Positions 33,620 through 44,826 are shown, counted from the first letter of the stretch. The stretch is DNA of 64,000 nt from Guadua angustifolia (GCA_036346375.1 CM070515.1:17878423-17942422), one strand, 5' to 3'. Notes: generated by a model not told the origin, from the letters alone. Numbers and translations: made by a program.

Positions 33620-34020
33620 CTGGACGTCTGATCCATGTCCAGGATGCGGCAGTTCGAGTATACCTCGACTGTCAGCTCCTCGAGCATTTGATCCATGCTC
33701 GGAATGTGATGGCATGAGGCTTCTCATTACTGCTCAATACCTAGACATCTGATCTGTGTCTAGTTCCCTGTGTATCTGATCAATGCATGGGATGCGGTAG
33801 TATGATTTCATCCACAAACTGCTAGTAACCTTCCTGCTAGGCATCTGATCCATGTCTAGTTTCCCTGTGCATCTAATCAATGCATGGGATGCGGCAGTAT
33901 GGTTTCAACCACAAACTGCTAGTAACCTTCCTGCTAGGCATCTGATCCATGTCTAGTTTCCCTACGCATCCGATCCATGCTCAGGATGAGATTGTATGAG
34001 TTCACTCATGACCTGCTAAT
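33620..34020. repeat. 97-bp tandem array in element D
   Basis: About four copies, with phase points near 33744, 33841 and 33938. Each has CATCTGATCCATGTCTAG and GCATGGGATGCGG boxes and a CTGCTAGTAACC end. The left copies are more diverged. Confidence 0.8.
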
Positions 34021-34852
34021 CCTTTTTTCTCTCACTGCCCGTTAATAAGCCGACTCAGTCTCGCGCAAGGGCATACTTTTTCATCATGATCTTGGTGACG
34101 GAATGAGCGTGTCAGGCAGTAGCGATCGCTTCAAACGTCCTTATTCTAAGGTTTGGTTAACATGGCAAGAACGCTCAAAACGCCACAGCAAGCACCGGAT
34201 CGCCAGTCTTGCCGCCAGAGGTGTCCATCTTTGTAAGCCGATTATTATCCATGGTAGCTCTTCACTGCATGATCACCATCGCAAATAGACACCCTCTTGG
34301 CTGGTTCAGAACCCCAGTTCGGTCCACCAGTGTCTGCTCGTTACGCGTTTTGGCGGGCAACCGCGCATTCTTCCTCGTCAGGACTAAGCTCGCAAACTTA
34401 GAAGTATGAGTCCATGATGTTAAGGAAGTTAAGGCCTCGCGCGTTCCTTTTCTCCCGACCTAGCCCATGATCGCAACTCGGAGAAATCGGTGACTTGGTC
34501 CGGGGAGCAACGCGCATTTTTCTAACTCTCTCGCGAACGAGCTCATACTCGCAGCATAGGTGCACGACCTTCCTTCGCAGTGGGGGCTTAGTGGGAACAA
34601 GCTATCACTTAGTTTTATCTCACGATTCTATTTAGTCTATCTTTCGGGCTTATGTCGCCCATGCTCTGTTCTAGCTTATACTAGCTCCTATTTGCCTATC
34701 TTTCGTATGTTCGTCTTGCATTTGTTATTTGCAGATGATAATCAGAAAAATGTAAAAACGGCAAAGGCACAAGGCAAGACGCAAAGCCGTGGGGGGAGAA
34801 CTGTACTTTACTCGCATTATCAGGAAATACAAAAGAGAAGAAGAAAAATTTT
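34021..34852. other. Element D spacer, no gene
   Basis: Non-coding on both strands as far as I can see. It lies between the tandem array and the stop codon of the antisense gene. Confidence 0.45.
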
Positions 34853-37635
34853 CTACACCCCGGGCTTTGCTCCTCTGAGTGCCACGGAGAGCTTCTGCCT
34901 CATTTCATCGTGCTTGGCTTTGAGGTCAAGCACCTTCCGCCGAGCTTCCTATCCTTTGCGGGCTTCCTGGCGAAGCTGCTCTGTCTCCTCCTTGCCATAG
35001 TCAACGAGTTCGGCAACCTCCCGTGCAGCTTGGCCCAGCGCTGCCACCTTTGACTCAACAACTTGGGAGTGTTGCTTTTCTTACTCGAGCTCTAGCTCGA
35101 GCATGCAAATCACCTCCCTATTCTTGGTGGCATGTTCCTCTGCTTGGCGGCATCTCTCCAAGATCAGCTGATCCCTGGCCTTGAGGTCGTCCAACCGCCG
35201 CTCAAGCTCGGCCACTTGAGCGTCGTGATCAGCATGCAGCTTGACCAAGACCTCGGGCGGGATCGTCGCCGAGTCAAAGTCCTTCATGGTCTCTTGAAGA
35301 ACCTGTAGGAAGAAAGACCCTAGACACACCCCCGGACTCTGAAGAAGAAACTACCACAAGGAAGAAGGAAGTATGCTTACCCGACCAAGGCGTGCGCAGA
35401 GGTTATCCCGGAATGCTTTGGTGACGTCCGCCACCTGAAGGTCCACATAGCTCACCTCGGGCGACTTCGGCGGCGGGACTTGGACTTCCGCCCGGGCAAG
35501 GAGTTCACCCGGGATTTCCTCGGAATCCTCCCGAGCACGCAGTTCGCCTAGGGACATCGTACCTCCCTCTGAGCAGTTTGGTTCGCTCAGTGGTCTTCTC
35601 ATTGTCGCTTGGAGCATGTGGCTTGCTCAGTGAGCAGTGCCTCCTCCCGAGCATCTTCATGCGCTCGGGGCTTCTCGCTCTTTTCCCGGGCTGACGGTTC
35701 GCCCGGGGACCTCGAGCTCTCTTGGGCAGCCTTCTCGCCCAAGATCGCAAAATCCTCTTCCTCCCCCTCCCGAGCGTCCTCCGTGCTTGGGAGGGTTAGG
35801 AAAGCACCCTGGGGAGCTAGTCCCTCCAGGGCAAGGAATTCCTCGGCTCTTTGATTTGGGTCGTCGATGAGCTCGTCCACCGTCGCCAAGTCGACGGCCT
35901 CGCCCATCACGCAGTCGGCGGCGAGGGTAAGCTCCCCCTCTAGGACACGATCAAGGATCTCGTCAGCTATTTTTCGGCAATCGGGAAGGACCCTAGGAGC
36001 TATCACGCCCACGTCAACAGAGTGGGGTTAGCTCAGGTAAGGGCAAGTAAAGCGAAGGGCAAAAAGAAAAAAGAAGAAAAAGGCAGGGTTCAAAGACTAC
36101 CATTGGCAAGCTCCTCGTTGTCATCTTCGGCAAGGTTGGCCGCTGTCGCAACCACGATTTCAGCCTTCTTTTCCGCGGCATGGCTGATCCTCGCCAAGAG
36201 GGGGTCGACCCTCTCCATGTCGACCGCCTCTAGCGTCTTCTTCAAACGCCCGCGCCTTGTTATGAGAGGCGCCACATTCTTGTCCTCCTCCTCAGGCTCC
36301 GCAGTCCGGGCAGCCGAGATGGCCTGCTTGTACTTGGCCTTGAGCTCGGCAAGCTGGCCCTCCAGCGCCTTGCGCTCGGCCTGCCTCGCCTCTTCGACCA
36401 GCCTTGCCCTCTCTGTGATCTGTTGCAAGCCGGCCATCAGCTCCGGATTCCTCGGGGAATAATCCCTCATCTAGGCATCCAGACCGCTTACCTCCTTCCT
36501 ATCAGCGAACTCCAAGTGCTGACGTGGAGGGCTCCTGGTCAAGGTCGTCCGCATCTTCGTTGAGCGAGTAGGGGGCGGCGGCGGAGCTTGTCTCTTGCCC
36601 CTCGCCTTCTTGCTCTTGGCGGTAGGGAGGAGCACCCCCTGGCCGCCCCCAGTGGCTTAAGCTCGGCCACTGCCGCTTCAAGAGCGACCTTCTCCTGTCA
36701 AGAGCAGAAAGAAGTCGTAATATACTCGAGACGCGTTCCCTCGTGCATAAATTGAAAAGAAGCATACCACTTCGTCCCGCTTGAGCACATTCTTTGGGAC
36801 CTGCCGCCCGCACTCGAGCTTCTTGCCCTTTGGGGTACTGAACATCTCGGCGACCCGCTTTTCCACCCAGTCGAAGCTCGAGGCTACCATCGATCATTGG
36901 AAGGGGTCATCACGAGTGCAAAATTGTGCTTGCAAAAGAAAAATCGATCAAGATAAGGAAGCTTACCAGAGTCTGCCTCTCGGGTGAGATCCTGCCACCC
37001 GGAGACCTTGAAGAAGGGATGCTCCCTCCTCCTCAGAGGGGACACCCTGTTCCTGAGGAAGTCCCGGACGATGTCTCGACCAGTGAGCCCCATGTTCGTG
37101 AGCTCGCTGATCATCATCAAGGCCCGCTCCTCCTCGGCTTGCAGGCGGCGGGTCTCGGTCTTGAATCTGATGTCGCGTCCGGAGTAGTAGAGGGTGCTTC
37201 CCTCTGCCTTCCTCAAATAGAACCAGAAATCGGCCCACCCTGACACCGAGTCTTTGAGCGTGAAGAAGGGGTACTCGTATGGTCGGTGGGGCGCAAACGA
37301 AACAAGGAATAGAAATGAAAAAAGAGGCTCGCCGTGGGCAGGACGCCCACGAATCCCTCGCAAAGGTGCGAGAAGATGGCCAGGACAAGGATAGAATTGG
37401 GGTTTAGATTAGCAATCTTGCACTCACATTGGGCGAGTACGGACTCTAGAAACTCACTTTCGGGCATTCGAAGCCCATTAACGGTGTAGAGCTCGCTCGT
37501 GACGATCTCGTCGCCCTCCGGCGTGGGAGCGCCTTCACCGCGGGGGATCTGCCAGGTGCCTGTGTCAAGGTACCCGAAGCCCTCGAGCGCTTGCAGCCTC
37601 TCCTCGGTGATCTTGGTCGGGCCAAACTTCGTCAT
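34853..37635 (-). pseudogene. Large antisense gene of element D, PF04195-type with coiled coils
   Basis: ATG at 37635 (MTKFGPTKITEERL). Exon 1 to about 36967 holds the domain in divergent form (IVTSELYTVNGLRMPESEF, KIANLNPNSILVLAIF), with a frame change near 37280. It resumes with DSVSGWADFWFYLRK and LTNMGLTGRDIVRDFLRNR, ending at donor GTAAGC. Later exons: 36897-36700 (WVEKRVAEMFSTPKGKKLE), 36470-36090 (coiled coil), 36012-35600 and 35500-35390 (acidic), 35329-35081 (coiled coil, HDAQVAELERRLDDLKA), ending LRGAKPGV with TAG at 34853. Exon limits are approximate. The gene layout is that of an ordinary spliced plant gene, on the strand opposite the element RNA. Confidence 0.7.
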
Positions 37636-37748
37636 GGGAGGATTTGGAGAAAAGGGGGCACAAGGGCGAGAGGATGTTTGGAAGATGGAGAGCTTTGGGG
37701 TTTGGTTGCGAAATGCAGAAGAAGGTCTCCGTACTATTCCCACCGGGC

Positions 37749-37755
37749 ATTTATA
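37749..37755 (-). promoter_or_regulatory. TATA box of the antisense gene in D
   Basis: On the minus strand CCTATAAATGCCC, 114 bp upstream of the ATG at 37635. Placement is right for a pol II core promoter driving the antisense gene. Confidence 0.55.
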
Positions 37756-37983
37756 GGTGGAGAAGCCAAACGCGTGAATCGCCTCGCTGATTCATGAATC
37801 GGCCTTGCAATGCACGGTTTCCAAAACTGTCCAATAGAGGCACACTTTCCAAAAAACTGTCAGAACCATACCCGCGAGGCTTCACGAAGAAGGAACCGTT
37901 GCGACCTTTCGCTTCCATTCCCAAGCCCGTTTTGGTTGGGCCTAGAGCAAGATGCTCGGCCCTGCCAGAACATGCTCGCTTAC

Positions 37984-38190
37984 GAGCAAGGGTTACTCGG
38001 GTATTGCAGTAGTGCTTCGTTGCAGGATTCTAACTCTATTCCCGAGCAAATATTGCTCGGATGCTGCAGTAGTACTTCACTGCAAGAATCTTGTTGCCTG
38101 GCGAGGGTCGCTCGGATGCTGTGGTAGTGTTTCGCCGCAGGATTTCAGTCCTATGCCAAGGTAGTTTTTCGCCACAAGATCCCAATCCCT
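37984..38190. repeat. 60-bp tandem array in element D
   Basis: About 3.5 copies (phase points at 37984, 38044 and 38103). Units share a GCTCGGATGCTG box, GTAGT-CTTC and a GCAGGAT/GCAAGAT box. It is close to where the 3' end of D should be. Confidence 0.7.
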
Positions 38191-38301
38191 CCTTATGCAA
38201 ATATATTATCTATGTATAGGAAAAGTTAACAAAACTTAAAAATGTGAAAAAGATAAAGCATTAGCTAAGTCATGCATCCATCGTGCTCTTTTTTTGCAGG
38301 T

Positions 38302-39540
38302 ATGTCAGACCGAGAAGTGATTGAACAGGATCTGATCCTCATGTTGGGATCTACTCAAAATCAACCCAATGCGCCAGAGCCGCCTACTATTCCCATTCAT
38401 GATCTCAACCAACCCCATCCTCTAGAATCCAGATAGCCTACACCCCCAGGAGGAAATGCAGCACTGCCAAGTCTCCAGAACACCTTGATCAATTCGAGAT
38501 AGTTTTAATGTTTTTAGAAAACTCTAGAAGGGAAGTTCAGGTAACTCAGAATCAGTTCATGACAAATCAGAATCAGTTTCTAGAAACTCTGCTTACCAAC
38601 ATAGTACCTGGAGTCCAACCCTCAGGTAGACACCGAGTCACCTTGGGAGAATTTCTCCAGACTCATCCACCCCACCTTTGCTAAAGCCACAGAGCCACTT
38701 GAGGCTGATGATTGGCTTCAAGAAATCGAGAAAAAGCTCACTACCATAGGTTGCATCGAGGAAGAAAAAGTCTAGTTCACAACTTATTAGCTAACAGGGC
38801 CAATGGCAACATGGAGTAATTATTGTCGTACCCGTGTAGGTGAACATCCTGTCACTTGGGCAGAATTCACCTCCTAGTTTCGTATTACCCATGTTCCATT
38901 TGGAGAGATGGACAATAAAAAGAGGGAGTTCTAGGATTTGACTCAAGGGGGTAGGAAAGTGTTTGAGTACCTAAATAAGTTCAATGAGCTATCTAGATAT
39001 GCTCCAAAAGAAGTAGACACAGAAGCCAAGAAAATCTATAGGTTCAAAAAAGGCATGAACCCAAAATTGAGAGTACAACTGGCCCCTCTTAAGGTCACAA
39101 AGTTTTAGGATTTGGCTAATAGGGCCATAATCATAGAGAGTGAGCAGGCTCTACAGAATGAAGAGAGGGTGAAGAAGGCTAGGTTTGATCCTAGGCCACC
39201 CATTCAAAATCAACCAAGGCCATTTTGACCTCCTGTGTTGATCCGATATCCAACACCGAGACCCTACATGGGTGCTCCAGTTTAGTGTCCTAATACCTTC
39301 CAGCCTAGACCTTCTCTCAAATGTTTCAAATGCGGAGGTTCCCACTATGCCACTAATTGCAACCAGGTAGCCATCAAGTGCTATCATTGTAGTTAGGAAG
39401 GCCACAAAAGATTAACTGTCCAGCTCTTATTGTCCAAGCTATGCAAAACAACCCAGGAAGACCCTAGAATCATCCTCCAGTGGTGGGACGTGCCTATGGC
39501 AATTCCACTGCTTCATCTTCCTAAGGATACAACCGAGGAG
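38302..39540 (+). pseudogene. gag: gag of remnant F
   Basis: Begins after a TTTTTTTGCAG acceptor-like site with an ATG (MSDREVIEQDLIL). The capsid domain is recognisable: EADDWLQEIEKKLTTIGC, AEFTS, FGEMDNKKREF, LNKFNELSRYAPKEV and KIYRFKKGMNPKLRVQL. The zinc-knuckle region at 39320-39395 reads CFKCGGSHYATNC and then KCYHC. At least six in-frame stops (mostly TAG replacing Gln or Trp codons) inactivate it. Confidence 0.8.
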
Positions 39541-39578
39541 CCCTAATCGCAGGATCATCCCACTTAAACAATGTTTCA

Positions 39579-40178
39579 GTGGAGCATGCAGAAGGAGTCG
39601 CACATGTGGTTACAGGTATGCTTCCTATTCCTCCATCTGTTGGCATCATATTATTTGATCCTAGTGCAACACATGCATTCATTGTACAAGAATTTATGAA
39701 CAAAAACAAATTGGAGAGTGTACCATTGGAAACTCATTTAGGAGTCCACACACCTGTCGGAGTAATTATAGGCATCGTATTATTTGATCCTAGTGCAACA
39801 CATTTATTCATTGCACAAGAATTTGTGAACAAAAATAAATTGGAGAGTGTACCATTGGAAACTCCTTTAGGAGTCCACACACCTGTTGGAGTAATTACAG
39901 TTGCATTCATCAGAAAGAACCAAATGATATACATACAAGGCAACCCATTCTTTGCTAATCCGCATGTCATTAGTTTGTCAAATTTAGATGTCATCTTGGG
40001 AATAGATTGGTTAGCCACCAATGGTGTTATCATAGATTGCGAGTGTAAAACCGCATATATTAGGACACCAAATGGGAACTGTATTCTGTATAGGGGATAT
40101 AGAGCTAAGCAACCTTCATTAGACTCTAAGCTAAATCAATTGTCATCTCAAGGATTGCCCCTCATTCCTATAGTTTAG
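39579..40178 (+). pseudogene. pol: Protease of remnant F with duplicated active-site block
   Basis: A 199-codon open frame. The active-site block (ILFDPSATHAFI) appears twice because 129 bp are tandemly duplicated in frame (39642-39770, 39771-39899). In the family the motif is usually FDSGATHSF; here Asp is kept and the next residues read Pro-Ser. The second half FANPHVISLSNLDVILGIDW and a GVIIDCECKTAYI end are normal. RT would begin after the stop at 40178 with DFPDVFPEELP. Confidence 0.82.
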
Positions 40179-40366
40179 GATTTCCCTGATGTATTCCCTG
40201 AAGAGTTGCCAGACATGCCACCTGACAGAGGTTTAGAGTTCTATATAGATCTCATTTCAGGAGCCATTCCCATAGCAAACCTTATAGAATGAATCCACCA
40301 GAGTTGGATGAGCTTAAAAACCAATTGAAGGAGTTAGAAGAGAAAGGGTTCATTAGGTACCTTTTA
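40179..40366 (+). pseudogene. pol: RT N-terminal stub of remnant F
   Basis: DFPDVFPEELPDMPPDRGLEF and then, after shifts, an EL-NQLKELEEKGFIR stretch, the standard lead-in to Gypsy RT. Homology stops at AGGTACCTTTTA (40355-40366). The same 12-mer recurs at 40475-40486. Confidence 0.7.
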
Positions 40367-40803
40367 GAGGGTGGCATGGCCAAAAAGTATGGCACAACCA
40401 AAAGTTGAGCACTGTTCATACCCTAAGAGAAATGCGTCTATGAGTTCACATGGTTCAGGGTGACCTCTAATTAGAGGTACCTTTTATTCGCACAAGAATT
40501 TGGGGGGGAGTCACAATTTAAAAATGGGCACTAACTTTAGACTTACTTGAAAATAACGTGTTAAGCTAATAATCAAAGCAAAGAGGAAGGCAACTATGAG
40601 TTTTTATGACATCCTATAATGCATGCATTCAACATTTTAAATCTTTGATCATTTATATACATAAATATATTTATATTTATCATGTAAAATTATATTAGTA
40701 GATTTGTCATAACAATACTTTTACATTATTATATTTTAAATAATTTTCAACATATAATTAGAAAAAGTGAGATAATGCATGTGTATTGGAGTGCTATTTT
40801 CGA
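40367..40803. other. AT-rich interval, no gene
   Basis: Nothing coding recognised. Its first 108 bp lie between two copies of the 12-mer noted above. Confidence 0.45.
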
Positions 40804-41135
40804 GCCTTAGGGTATGTACAATAAGGCCACTTCAACTGGCTTTTAGTCTGTATACGTCAGTTTTAGTCTATGGGAAGAGAGAAGAGAGAGCTGGTTGTTA
40901 TTTAGTAGCCAGTTTTGCACGGGAATATAGACAGATTATTTATGTACAAGAGAGAAAAGATAGTTATTGCATAATATTTAGAGATAACCTTTAGAGACAA
41001 TTATTGTACAAGCTAACTTTTAACTTACTATTAGATAGTAATGGACTTTGCTATTGTATTTAGCCTTACCTAATACAAGAGGTAATAAAGATTAATAAAT
41101 AACCAACTCAACGCGGGTAGGAGTGCTATTTTCGA
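40788..41135. repeat. MITE-like insertion flanked by a 16-bp direct repeat
   Basis: GGAGTGCTATTTTCGA occurs at 40788-40803 and 41120-41135, bracketing 316 bp. The insert starts near GGGTATGTACAATAAGG and ends near TTGTATTTAGCCTTACC, which are loosely inverted. A GGGTATGTACAAT start is frequent in grass MITEs. The long duplication is unusual for a MITE, so the class is open. Confidence 0.4.
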
Positions 41136-42001
41136 AAAATTAAGGTAGGAATTGAACTTAGCTATTTTCTTTTGAATTTTGTCTAAGAACTCTGGCATTC
41201 AGTATAGAAGAATAAACAACAGACGAGTTACATACGCACATACATACTCCACACACACGAACTCATGAGCACGCACTCGCCCCTCACGCGCGCCCTCATT
41301 TCAGTTTTTTGGACCGGATTTCGTATCAAATTTTTTTATGAAGAATTGTAATGCCTCTTAAGAGGAATACATATGAAAATTTTGCAAAAAAATATATATA
41401 CAAATTATGTAATCATAACTTAGATTTCGGCTAAAACCCTAACTTGAATTTCGGCCTTAAATGATGTATTTCAGCATAAACCCTAACTCTAACTTGGATT
41501 TCGGCCTTACAAGATGTATTTTGACATTAAATTGTATTTTGATCTAAATCTTAAACCATAGCTTGGGAATTTTATGTGCAAATACTTAGTATTTTACATT
41601 CAAACAGATAGAAAATGCAGATAAATACTTACATAATTTTTTCATATTTTCTCAATTTTTAGCCTCAGGAGGCCATTTTACACAGAGTTGAAAATCACTC
41701 AAATTTCGGCCAATTTGGCTGAAATTTCGGTTCTCTCAGTTTCAAATTTACTGGATTTCAAACTTTGCTTTTTAAATTTCATCCAAATTTCAGCCAAAAT
41801 TCCAAAATCTCGTGACATTTCGGATTTCGATCTCCTTCGAGATGTGGTCCAAAAACGAAATTTAAAACCTTATCTTGCCTAGCTACGCAGGGATAACCTT
41901 GCAATCAAGTATTCTTAGCTTAAGAGGGTACCATAAAATGGAGTAGCTTCCCAGTTACATATAAGCGTTGATGCGAGTGACGCTTGATCCGCACTTGATC
42001 T
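41136..42001. other. AT-rich intergenic DNA
   Basis: No gene recognised. 41400-41880 has repeated TTCGGC and AATTTCGG words but no clear unit. Confidence 0.45.
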
Positions 42002-42674
42002 TCACAATTGATCATTCAGCTCCACAATTTGCACAAACATACTATCGAAAGATGCTCTGATCGAGCCAAGCCAAATCCTTCCATTGTAGTAAACATTCAA
42101 CGAAAATGAACACCCATCATGCTTAAAGAATAAAGATAGTATGCCAAAATGTACCTGTAGTCCTGCACCAACAGAAGTACTTGTGGCTGTTCCCCTATAT
42201 GGCAGAATTACCAGGTAATGTACCTCTCTTCTAATGAACATTTCACAATTACATTATTTACATACGCAGAGCTTACAACAGCTTCAAGTTTCTTAGTAAT
42301 GTACATTTCTCGGTGCGAATTATCCATCTGATGATCTTGAACGTTAGAATAGCAAATCTAGCTCTCGGGGCGGTGTGCCACTAGACAACATACAGCATCT
42401 ACCATCTAATGGACAATGCCAAGAAAAGCTAACACAGGTCTACTGAACTAATCGCTATGCTAAAATTTTTTCAATGAATTGGAGGGAAATTTTCCATCAC
42501 CAAAATTGCCGTGCGTGTAGAAGCTCCAATCCTCTTCGCCCCATTGCGCTCATGTCGACAGCAAACAAGAAGCTATCCTACACATACAGAACCATTAGTA
42601 TACAAAAGACGGTGATGGCAATCGCGTGGCAATGAACGAAATTCGCCATTCCATCGTGGTAGAAGCCCTAAATC
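42002..42674 (-). other. Region downstream of the DnaJ gene, probable 3' UTR and intergenic
   Basis: Directly downstream of the DnaJ stop codon. AT-rich with no credible ORF; part of it is probably transcribed as 3' UTR. No firm polyadenylation site chosen. Confidence 0.4.
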
Positions 42675-43826
42675 CTAATTGATCTCAATCACCACATTCT
42701 TGTTCTTGCTGCCTTTAGGCCGCCCTCGCTTCCTAGCCCCAACCATTACATGCGTGGATTTTACTGGCATTGGCGCTGCCGGCACTGCCGTTGTCACTGC
42801 GGCAGTGACGGCAATGCCACTGCCGGCACCAGCTGCCATATTGCATTCCACAACGCCACCTTGACCTGGCAATGGCAAGTATGGCCCCATTGGGTAAAAT
42901 CCCAGAGCAGCCGGGGGCTGCTGTGTTGGGGAATTGACCGGTCCGGTGAATGCAGGACCTCCGGGGAACCCCAGGGGGAAGAACCCCCAGGAGCAGTAGT
43001 ACATGTCGGTGCCCGGTACGATGGGCGGCGGCGTGGGCATTGCCGCGGAGAAGAACGGTTGGCGGCAGCTGGGGCAGAGCAGTGTGCGCGCCTCGTAGGA
43101 GCGGTCGTACTGGTGCAAGTGGCAGCAGGACGGGCAGGCCGTCCAGAATGTTGGCGCATGCGGCGCCTCTGCCTCCCGCTGCCGCCCCGGCGGCGGTTGC
43201 GGTTTGGCGGCGCGTGGAGGCCGCCCGCGCTTAGACGGAGGCGTTGCAGAAGTCACCTGCCGTGGCTGGGGAGCAGTCGGTGGCGAAGCTGGCTGTGGAG
43301 GCGGCGTCTGCTGCTTCACTGGGGAGGGAGCGATGGGTGTGGAAGCTGCGGCGGCGGCGGCGGCGGCTGTGGCGGCTGCAGCCGCAGTAGTGGCCGCGTC
43401 GAGATCGGAGTCGAGGGAGGCTTTGCGGAGAGGGTCCGAAAGAAAGGCCCAGGCATCCGCGACGAGGCGGGCAGCGTCGGCGAAGGCGAGCGAGCAGGGG
43501 CGGTCAGGGTGGGAGCGGTTGAGGAGGAGGGAGAGCCGGCGGTAGTGGGCGTGGACGACGTCGGGGTCGCGGGAGGTGGGGGCGGCGGAGTCAAGTCCAA
43601 GGACGGCGTAGGGGTCGGGGACTCCGGAAGGTAGGCGCTGGCGCTGGGCGGCGAGGAGGGCGTCGGCGGCAGCAACCAGGTCGTCGGCACCGGGGGCGCG
43701 GGGGTCGTCGGTGAGGGCCTGGGAGACGAACTGCTTGCAGCCCTCGAGGTCCCGCGCCATCAGGAGCTTCTCGGCCACGCCCATCCACCGCTCGGCGGAC
43801 TGCCGCGCGGCGGCGGACGAATCCAT
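42675..43826 (-). CDS. DnaJ-domain protein with AT-hooks and a zinc ribbon (383 aa)
   Basis: Intact single-exon host gene. The first in-frame ATG is at 43826 (MDSSAAARQSAERWMG). Residues 1-65 are a helical N-terminal region (AERWMGVAEKLLMARDLEGC) typical of this plant subfamily. The J-domain is at about 71-139 with DPYAVLGLD and the essential HPD at 106-108. An Ala-rich run and a Pro-rich linker follow. A first AT-hook, KRGRPP, is at about 199-204. A zinc ribbon, CPSC at 231-234 with CPSC at 251-254, is followed by a Phe/Trp/Gly-rich region (YYCSWGFFPLGFPG). A second AT-hook, RKRGRPKGSKNK, is at the C-terminus. J-domains stimulate Hsp70 ATPase; AT-hooks suggest nuclear, minor-groove binding (inference). 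GC-rich coding against AT-rich flanks also marks it as a real gene. Confidence 0.93.
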   Translation of the reverse strand: MDSSAAARQSAERWMGVAEKLLMARDLEGCKQFVSQALTDDPRAPGADDLVAAADALLAAQRQRLPSGVPDPYAVLGLDSAAPTSRDPDVVHAHYRRLSLLLNRSHPDRPCSLAFADAARLVADAWAFLSDPLRKASLDSDLDAATTAAAAATAAAAAAAASTPIAPSPVKQQTPPPQPASPPTAPQPRQVTSATPPSKRGRPPRAAKPQPPPGRQREAEAPHAPTFWTACPSCCHLHQYDRSYEARTLLCPSCRQPFFSAAMPTPPPIVPGTDMYYCSWGFFPLGFPGGPAFTGPVNSPTQQPPAALGFYPMGPYLPLPGQGGVVECNMAAGAGSGIAVTAAVTTAVPAAPMPVKSTHVMVGARKRGRPKGSKNKNVVIEIN

Positions 43827-44826
43827 GGGATCGCCGCCGTAGGGGGGAACAGTGGAGAGAGCAAGGGATTTGACTGGGACAGCCAGACAGGGAACGGGGC
43901 CTGGCTGCTTTGTGGGGTGTGGGTGCGTCCAGCAATTTGGTTGGCACGCTGGTTCTGTGCTTCGTTTCGATGTTCGTGTCTGAATTGCGGTAAAATGTCA
44001 CGGCAGTTCTAATTTATGGTTTTCATAAGTAGAATCTAAAAAGAGAGAGTAATAAATTAACGTATAGATTTTTAATTTATAATTTTTATAAGCAATGTCT
44101 AGAGGAGAGAATAGAGCAATAAATCAATGCATACACCACAAGCACACCTTGATCAGTGCGCAGAAACGTCCAACCCCGATTTTGCTCGTTTCTTGCGTCT
44201 TGATGCCCGCGCCGACCCAGTTTCTTGCATGAGACATGGTTTCTTCGTTTTTCCTTCTCTCCCTTACTTAATTCCTATGCCACATCAGATTTTTACTTAG
44301 TTGGCAGCGTAATTAATTCTATGGACACCAGCTAAGGTGGAGGGTTGGGACTGTCCTAAGGGTGCGTTTCCATGCATGTTTGTATGTACATGTATAGGGT
44401 GGTTTAAGAAAAATATTATTTATGTGTTTGTTGTTTTAATAGGATTATTTTGTTTTGAACTGTGATATAAATTTAAAAAATATTCTTTAGAGCATCTCTA
44501 ATAGTGCCATTTCAGCTAGTTATAAGGCTGCCATTTCAATATTTTGCTTAGATGGAAAAGAGAAAATGAGAAGAAAGATATAGACCGACTACTAATGTAT
44601 AGTCAGACTATAACTGACACACCCTAAATCCACCTACAGCGATCTATGCAAAGCATGAGAGGATTCCAGATCGACGGTGAGGGTCGCGCAACAGACACGG
44701 TTATTTATTGTGCAGTTGCAATAACTAATATCTGTTACCACCTGTTCTTTATTTTTTTTAATTGAAAGCTACTGATTTTTTCGACGAAAAGAGAGCTACA
44801 TGGATTTCTATGGGTCACAAGCTTAC
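43827..44826. other. Upstream region of the DnaJ gene and intergenic repeats
   Basis: The first 100-150 bp are probably 5' UTR and promoter of the DnaJ gene; I see no clear TATA box. Near 44488 is GAGCATCTCTAATAG, a sequence type often found at the ends of grass MITEs, but no matching right end was found. No gene seen. Confidence 0.4.

Larger units (their letters stand above)
29928..38190 (+). mobile_element. Element D internal region (Tat-lineage, 3' end lost)
   Basis: Primer site, gag, protease, a strongly deleted pol, a 97-bp tandem array, a large antisense gene and a 60-bp tandem array, in the same order as element A. No polypurine tract or 3' LTR follows; homology style stops near 38190, where remnant F begins. 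D has a different LTR, primer site and gag from A and B and is a separate family. Confidence 0.8.
38290..40366 (+). mobile_element. Remnant F: chromovirus-like gag/protease fragment
   Basis: Gag, two zinc-knuckle-like motifs, protease and the first residues of RT in Ty3/Gypsy order with no LTR on either side. Gag is of the type with a CCHC knuckle and a PR of the FD-x-ATH type, as in Tekay/Del/Reina-like elements, not Tat. It is cut off in RT at about 40366. It may be the continuation of element E on the far side of D (inference only). Confidence 0.7.

Noticed and set aside
38200..38290. Search for the 3' LTR and polypurine tract of element D
   Set aside because: No TGTCAGGG start, GCCGACA end or GGGGGCTA motif; D is taken as truncated here.
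42750..43634. 294-codon open frame on the plus strand
   Set aside because: Antisense shadow of the GC-rich DnaJ gene; Arg/Gly/Cys-rich translation with no domain.
44488..44640. Possible MITE starting GAGCATCTCTAATAG
   Set aside because: No inverted partner end or target duplication could be found.
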